Below, piece after piece: positions 58,851 to 64,000 of a stretch of 64,000 bases of DNA. Location: assembly GCA_963745675.1 (NCBI GenBank), contig CAVUYM010000009.1, forward strand, positions 558,001 through 622,000, given 5' to 3'. This DNA comes from JAUIIK01 sp963745675 (GTDB lineage Bacteria; Chloroflexota; Chloroflexia; Thermomicrobiales; CFX8). How positions within the stretch are numbered: position 1 is the first letter of the stretch; every line of letters starts with the position of its first letter. The translations under genes and the position numbers were made by a program. A model generated the notes under the pieces. That model searched no databases. It saw nothing but the letters and a program-made list of their open reading frames with translations, and was not told the origin of the DNA.

Positions 58851-60183
58851 TTACTGTAAGAGTGACTGGCCGCTGATGATTCGATTGACATCGACGAACG
58901 CGACCGCGATCATGAAGGTCAAGAGCACGACAAGTCCCACCATGTGAACTAAGCCCTCCTTTTCAGGCGCGACGCGTTTGCCACGCCGGAGAACTTCGAT
59001 GGCGACGAACATGAGACGACCGCCGTCGAGCGCCGGAAGTGGGAGCAGGTTGAGCAAGGCAAGGTTCAGGGACAATACGATTGTGATGGTGAATATCGCC
59101 ACCCAGCCGGGGACGCTGGATTGTTGGACGATCTCAGAAGTGAGCTGGCCCATCCCAATCGGACCTGCAACCTGGGACAACGGCACCTCGCCGTTCAGGA
59201 TCATGATCAAACCTTCGAACATCATGCGGATGTAAGTCGAAGAACTCGAGTGATTGCCATGGGGATTGCTCGCAGCGGGTTAACCGAGTCGAATTTGACC
59301 TTGGCGATGATTTCCGCGCCCAGTTGCTTCATTCTGATCTCCGAGATCCGCAGGCAGATCTACCATTATCGGTCGTAGGAGTACCGTCGCGCTGGACAAC
59401 AGCCTCGACAGATTGGCCGAGTTGCGCGGGATATCGCGAACTGGTAGGAGATTACGTCGACGACCGCGATATCTCCGATGCTGTTCAATGCTGATCACCT
59501 TGCTCGAAGTACGCGCGCGGCGATTGAATCCGCCGGCACGTTATCGACGACGATGTCTGCTAGCGCGACATCGGCGATGCTGACGCCCGATTGCTCCCTG
59601 GCCGACAGGAGGACTGTTCGCGTGGGGTGATTGAAGTCGTCACTTCTTGCACCGTCGCGAAGCACGGTAATCGTCACGGCTGATCCGAGATTGTCGGCCG
59701 TAGCGTCTCTGAATTCGCCCGTTGAGTCGATATCTGTGGCCGTCAATGGTAACGACACGATCACCGGCTTCGAGTCCGGCTGCAAGAGCCGGGGAATCTT
59801 CGACTACGTCGGTAATATAGACATTGGAGGTAGTCTCGCCGTGGGTCATAAGCAGGATAGAGATGAGCACAAATGCGGTGATGAAATTCATGATCGAGCC
59901 GGCGCCCAGGAAGAGGGCCCGCTGACCGGCTGTCTTGGCCTGCATGCTGCGTTCGGAGAAATCCTTGCCGTCTTCTCCCAGGACGCGCACGAAATCCGCC
60001 CAGTGGAATCCAGTTGATCGACCAGAGCGTGTCACCGCGCTGGATGCCCCAGATGCGTGGAGGCAGGCCGAATCCGAATTCTTCGACCTTGACGCCCGCA
60101 CGCCGAGCCATCGTGTAATGGCCGAGTTCATGCACGAATATCAGGAACGTCAGGATTGGAATGATGAGCAAAGCTGTTAGCAT
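58851..60183 (-). CDS. rseP: RIP metalloprotease RseP (site-2 protease, M50), frameshifted
   Basis: About 440 residues. Start LTALLIIPILTFLIFVHELGHYTMARRAG holds the zinc motif HELGH in the first span; then GIQRGDTLWSINWIPLGGF. A PDZ domain is recovered from other frames: VYITDVVEDSPALAAGLEAGDRVVTIDGH, and a second PDZ-like stretch around VSIADVALADIVVDNVPADS. The C-terminal SLNLALLNLLPLPALDGGRLMFVAIE keeps the LDGG metal aspartate. Frame changes near 60020, 59730, 59490 and 59240. It cuts membrane proteins such as anti-sigma factors inside the bilayer. RseP-ispG adjacency is common in bacteria, supporting both calls. Confidence 0.9.
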
Positions 60184-60432
60184 GTCCGTCGCTGTTCATT
60201 CAGGCGCACCCGCGAAGCGGGCGAGCGTCGGATCGAAGCAGGCTGGCCAAAGCGACGCCATGCCTGTAGACATGGTACCCACCGTATGAATCTCGAGTCA
60301 ACGCTTCAGTTACGCGAATGGTCCTGAAAATCAGGCGAAGTTACAGGACTTCGCTGTGCTAGAATCTCGAGTCGTTCCGGCGACGCCGTCGGACGCGTTT
60401 CATGGGAGTTTCGGAAAGGAAACGGTTCGACG

Positions 60433-61546
60433 ATGCTCATCGGTGTCCCCAGGGAGATCAAAGGACAACGAAAATCGCGTTTCGACGACTCCAGCGGGCG
60501 TGGCTGAATATGTTGCGCGCGGCCACGATGTAGATCGTTGAAGACGGCGCAGGCCTGGGCAGCGGTTTTGCGGACGGCGAGTATATCGCGGCGGGCGCAA
60601 CAATGATTGAGGCAGCCAGCGACGTCTGGGGCCGCGCCGAGATGATCGTAAAGGTCAAAGAACCGATACCTTCTGAGTATGAACTGATGCGCGACGGCCA
60701 GATTCTCTACACCTATCTCCACCTTGCCGCAGAAGAGCATTTGACACATGCGCTCCTCAATCGAGGTGTGACAGCAGTAGCCTACGAGACGGTCGAACTG
60801 GCCGACGGATCGTTGCCCCTGCTTTCTCCGATGAGTGAAGTTGCCGGTCGCATGGCGACACAGGTTGGCGCACTACTACTCTGGCCCGATATCTGGGTGG
60901 ACGAGGCAAACTCCTGGGAGGCGTGCCTGGCGTTCCGCCTGGTGACGTCGTCATCGTCGGCGGAGGAATCGTCGGGACGAATGCCGCTCAAATGGCGCTC
61001 GGTCTTGGCGCAAACGTAACGATTCTCGATATCTCGGCAGAACGTTTACGATTTCTTGATCTCGTTCTGCACGGACGATTGACAACGCTGATGAGCAATC
61101 GAACCGCGATTGCGGAAGCGGCACGCAATTGCGACTTACTCATAGGTGGTGTGCTCATTCCAGGCGCAAAAGCACCGAAACTGGTGAGTGCTGAAATGGT
61201 TTCGTCTATGCGCGAGGGCGCGGTAATCGTCGACGTGGCGATCGATCAGGGTGGCTGCGTTGAGACCGCTCGTCCGACTAGCCACAGCGATCCGATCTAC
61301 AATGTCGACGGTGTGATTCATTACTGCGTCACAAACATGCCGGGCGCGATGCCCCGCACGAGCACGATGGCCCTATCAAACGTGACGCTGCCGTATGGTC
61401 TGGCGCTGGCAGGGCGGGGCCTGGATGCGCTGCGCGACGATGACGCGCTTTTGCTCGGTTTGAACACATACCAGGGCAAGGTGACCTATGCGGCGGTAGC
61501 AGAAGCGTTTGATGTGGACTATACGCCAGCCGTCGATTTGCTCTAG
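60433..61546 (+). CDS. ald: alanine dehydrogenase, frameshifted
   Basis: About 370 residues, converting alanine and pyruvate with NAD. Start MLIGVPREIKGQ, then ENRVSTTPAGVAEYVARGHDV after an early change, then AAGATMIEAASDVWGRAEMIVKVKEP (substrate arginine and lysine), and YTYLHLAAEEHLTHALLNRGV. A change near 60920 leads to GVPGVPPGDVVIVGGGIVGTNAAQMALGLGANVTILD (NAD Rossmann) and VDVAIDQGGCVET, ending TYAAVAEAFDVDYTPAVDLL. It is monocistronic; the 250 bases before it hold nothing I recognise. Confidence 0.92.
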
Positions 61547-61632
61547 ACTCTATACGGTGGGGTAGTATCCAACCTTTATGATGCCAGCGGGGTTCCGTGC
61601 GGCTCGGGGGACACGACGGAACGGACGTAGTC

Positions 61633-62545
61633 GTGCAAGACACTGTTGAACGATTTTTGATCGAACTTGCTAATGAACGAGGCTTCTCGAACAACACTGT
61701 TTCGGCTTATGGGAATGACCTGCGGCAGTTCTCGTCCTTTATGGAGGGGGATCAGACGCCTTCCAGGTTGGGCGGTTCTCAGCAACGAAGATGTCAAAGC
61801 ATTCGAGATCCATTTGCGTGAACGGGGCTACGCGCCTTCGACAGTTGCCCGCAAGACAGCGGCGACGAGAACGTTTTGTAGCTATCTCGTTGAACAGCAA
61901 ATTGTGCGCTCAGATCCTTCGTCGGAGATGACGACGCCGAAGGTTGCGAAGTCGATTCCGCGTGCTCTGACTCGCGACGAAATAGATTTGCTGCTGGCTC
62001 AGCCTGAGATCACCGATGGCGATGAGATGACGCGCGATCTGGCTATGTTGCGCCTGCTCTATGCGACCGGTATCCGAGTATCTGAACTGGTCAGTCTGGA
62101 CGTCGAGGATGTCCGACTCAACGACATTCCTGGTGTGATGGCGGGTCGTAAGGGCCGCAAGCGCCTCGTGCCGATCGGGATGGCGGTCGTGGAAGCGATC
62201 CAGACGTACCTCGGAGATCGCGATCCTGCAGATAGTGCCGACGGAAGCACGGTTCCGGCGCTCTTCTTGAACCACCGTGGCAAGCGTCTGACCCGGCAGG
62301 GATTCTGGTTGATTCTGAAGACTTATGCAGAACACGCCGGATTCGAGGACATTACGCCACATACGTTGCGACATTCTTTCGCAGCGCATCAGATTCTCGA
62401 GGGACGCGAGCTCAGCGACGTACAGGAACTTCTCGGCCACGTGAGTATCTCTACGACGCAGGTCTATGAAGATCTCGCGGATCAGCTCCGAAAGGCTGCG
62501 AGTGCGGACGTGGTCGTCGGAAGCGAGCCGATCATCGTTCAATAG
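61633..62545 (+). CDS. xerD: tyrosine recombinase XerC/XerD, one frameshift
   Basis: About 304 residues. The SAM-like N-terminal domain (VERFLIELANERGFSNNTVSAYGNDLRQF) starts at GTG 61633; the GGGGG run near 61745 should be GGGG, which restores IRRLPGWAVLSNEDVKAF. The catalytic domain has all residues: RLLYATGIRVSELVSL (arginine I), GRKGRKRLVPIG (lysine), ITPHTLRHSFAAHQILEG (HxxR), LLGHVSISTTQVYED (H and the nucleophile tyrosine). The length fits the chromosome-dimer resolvases rather than phage integrases, and no attachment sites or phage genes are near. Whether XerC or XerD cannot be told. Confidence 0.88.
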
Positions 62546-62550
62546 CGCGA

Positions 62551-62571
62551 CTCGCGATTCTCTATCGCGAG
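62551..62571 (+). terminator. short perfect hairpin after the recombinase gene
   Basis: CTCGCGA and TCGCGAG with a 7-base loop, 5 bases after the stop codon. There is no T-run, so termination is possible but not certain. Confidence 0.4.
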
Positions 62572-62617
62572 CAACCGAAATCTAAACGCATCCTCTAATG
62601 TGTGAATGGAGGTCACC

Positions 62618-64000
62618 GTGGCGGAGAATTCAGCGCCGCAGGTGTCAATGGAGACGATCGTCTCGCTTTCTAAGCGGCGAGGTTTTGTCTTCCAGGGCAG
62701 CGAGCTTTATGGCGGTCTGGCCAACACCTGGGACTACGGGCCGCTTGGTATCGAAATGCGTCGCAACATCAAGGATCTCTGGTGGAATCGATTCGTTCAA
62801 CCAGCGGGCCGATATCGTCGGCATGGACGGCAGCATCCTTCTGAATCCCCGCGTCTGGGAGGTCAGCGGGCACGTCTCGGAATTCAACGATCCTGAGATC
62901 GATTGCCGCGTATGCAAGAGTCGGTTTCGTGCTGATAGCTTGATCGAGGACGGACCGGAATCGTTGCCGATGGGTCTACCCGTCGACAACTCACGCTCTC
63001 TTCGCTGAGCACAAGATCAATTGCCCAAACTGTGGCAACTTCGACTGGACGCCGGCTCGAAAATTCAATCTCATGTTTCGCACACAGATCGGTCCGGTGG
63101 ATGAGTCGGCAACCGAAGTCTTTCTGCGGCCGGAAACAGCCCAGTCGATTTTCATGCAGTACCGGAATATCCAGCTCTCTAGCCGGCAGCGGATTCCATT
63201 CGGCATAGCGCAAATCGGCAAGGCATTTCGCAACGAAGTTACTCCCGGTAACTTCATCTTTCGTTTGCTCGAATTCGAGCAGATGGAGATTGAGTATTTC
63301 ATCGAAGACGTCGGGCTGGGAGCCAGTCTTCGAGGAGTGGCTGCATGCTCAGCAAGACTTTGTACGATCGCTTGGCGTCAGCGACGAACATATTCGCGTT
63401 CGAGAGCACGGCGCCGAGGAGTTATCGCACTACTCGAAGCGCACGGCAGATCTTGAGTATCTGTTCCCATTTGGCTGGAAAGAGCTGACTGGCCTGGCCT
63501 ATCGAGGTGACTACGATCTGCGCATGCACCAGGAGGGCTCAGGAGTCAACGTAACCTACTTCGACCAGGCAAATGACCGGCATTACATTCCGCATGTAGT
63601 TGAGCCGACCTTTGGTGTCGACAGGTTGCTGCTAATCGTTTTGATCGATTCTTATGCTGAGGAAGAAACGGTTGACGCGAATGGCAAAGCATCGAGCCGC
63701 ACCGTGATGCGTTTGTTCCGGAGGTCGCTCCGTACAAGGTCGCGGTCTTGCCGCTCTCGCGAAAGCCAGAACTAGCAGATGTTGCGCACGAGGTTTTTCA
63801 AGCAGGTCCAGCAGCGCTATCGTTGCGGAATACGACGAAACCCAGAACATTGGCCGGCGCTACCGCCGGCAAGACGAGATAGGCACGCCACTATGTGTCA
63901 CCGTCGATTTCGACACGCTAGAGGATAACGCCGTCACCGTGCGTGATCGTGACACGATGGAACAGGTGCGCGTGCCGATAGCGGAACTGATGACGACACT
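62618..64000 (+). CDS. glyQS: glycyl-tRNA synthetase, dimeric type, frameshifted and cut by the window edge
   Basis: The visible part is about 460 residues and runs past the right edge. Start at GTG 62618 after GGAGGT: AENSAPQVSMETIVSLSKRRGFVF. Then GSELYGGLANTWDYGPLGIEM, RADIVGMDGSILLNPRVWEVSGHVSEFND, zinc knuckles CRVCKSRF and NCPNCGNFDW, motif 2 FLRPETAQSIFMQYRNIQ and IAQIGKAFRNEVTPGNFIFRLLEFEQMEIEYF, motif 3 HYIPHVVEPTFGVDRLLLIVL, then the anticodon domain KVAVLPLSRKPELADVAHEVF. Frame changes near 62800, 62985, 63315, 63710 and 63810. The alpha-type single-chain form charges glycine. It is downstream of the recombinase and unrelated to it. Confidence 0.92.

Noticed and set aside
61633..62545. 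The tyrosine recombinase as an integrase marking a mobile element
   Set aside because: The length and layout fit XerC/XerD, and there are no attachment repeats, phage genes or tRNA junction next to it.

Overview
The window reads as bacterial chromosome, most likely from a Chloroflexota lineage near Thermomicrobia. This is inferred from the gene content: a T-box-led leuACDB operon, a HAS-barrel/NurA pair beside a DUF2342-type metalloprotease, an EF-G-like second GTPase, dimeric-type GlyRS, DUF5317 and several enolase/VOC/M20/M28 enzymes. No rRNA or other taxonomic marker is present to settle it. I see no phage, insertion sequence, CRISPR array or plasmid origin. It is mostly housekeeping and catabolic chromosome, coding on both strands.

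The dominant technical feature is that about half of the genes are interrupted by single-base frame changes, including indispensable ones (lysS, glyQS, ispG, purH, rseP). Where I could place the change it usually sits in a short homopolymer, mostly G (for example GGGG where the family needs GGG). I read these as consensus errors rather than pseudogenes, so such genes are annotated across the breaks. Their starts, ends and residue counts are approximate.

Layout. 0-7 kb (minus strand): zinc-ribbon protein, IscA/ErpA carrier, then leuA-leuC-leuD-leuB followed without a gap by a DUF692-like TIM barrel, all behind a leucine T-box (CTC specifier). 7-15 kb: a small hydrophobic peptide gene with its own promoter, hairpin and terminator; DUF5317 and MFS membrane proteins; a TetR/MATE efflux operon with a clear palindromic operator; an AttH/CrtC-like lipoprotein coupled to an MMPL exporter. 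15-28 kb: methyltransferase, mandelate-racemase-family dehydratase, VOC protein, a ~1000-residue FAD/Fe-S oxidase, AlkA glycosylase, a lipoprotein, two related membrane proteins, crotonase, M20 amidohydrolase and a NagD-like phosphatase. 28-34 kb: methyltransferase, hutH-hutU and purH. 34-40 kb (minus strand): a six-gene run of M20-fold protein, GT2, DUF2342-type metalloprotease, NurA, HAS-barrel protein and a uracil-DNA glycosylase. 40-49 kb: RidA, M28 peptidase, tRNA-Val(CAC), greA, lysS, a second family-4-type UDG, a URO-D-family protein, an AI-2E exporter, and thrS with its own T-box directly downstream of tRNA-Val(GAC). 50-64 kb: RNase HI, EF-G-like GTPase, queG-pfkB pair, a PhoP/PhoR-type two-component system, ispG and the rseP site-2 protease, alanine dehydrogenase, a XerC/D recombinase, and glyQS running off the right edge.

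The most interesting biology is the NurA/HAS-barrel/metalloprotease/UDG run without a visible HerA; the two T-box leaders; the DUF692-like gene fused to the leucine operon; the short peptide locus near 7.0 kb; and three enzymes (M20-fold, M28, UDG) whose catalytic residues look substituted in ways that indels cannot explain.
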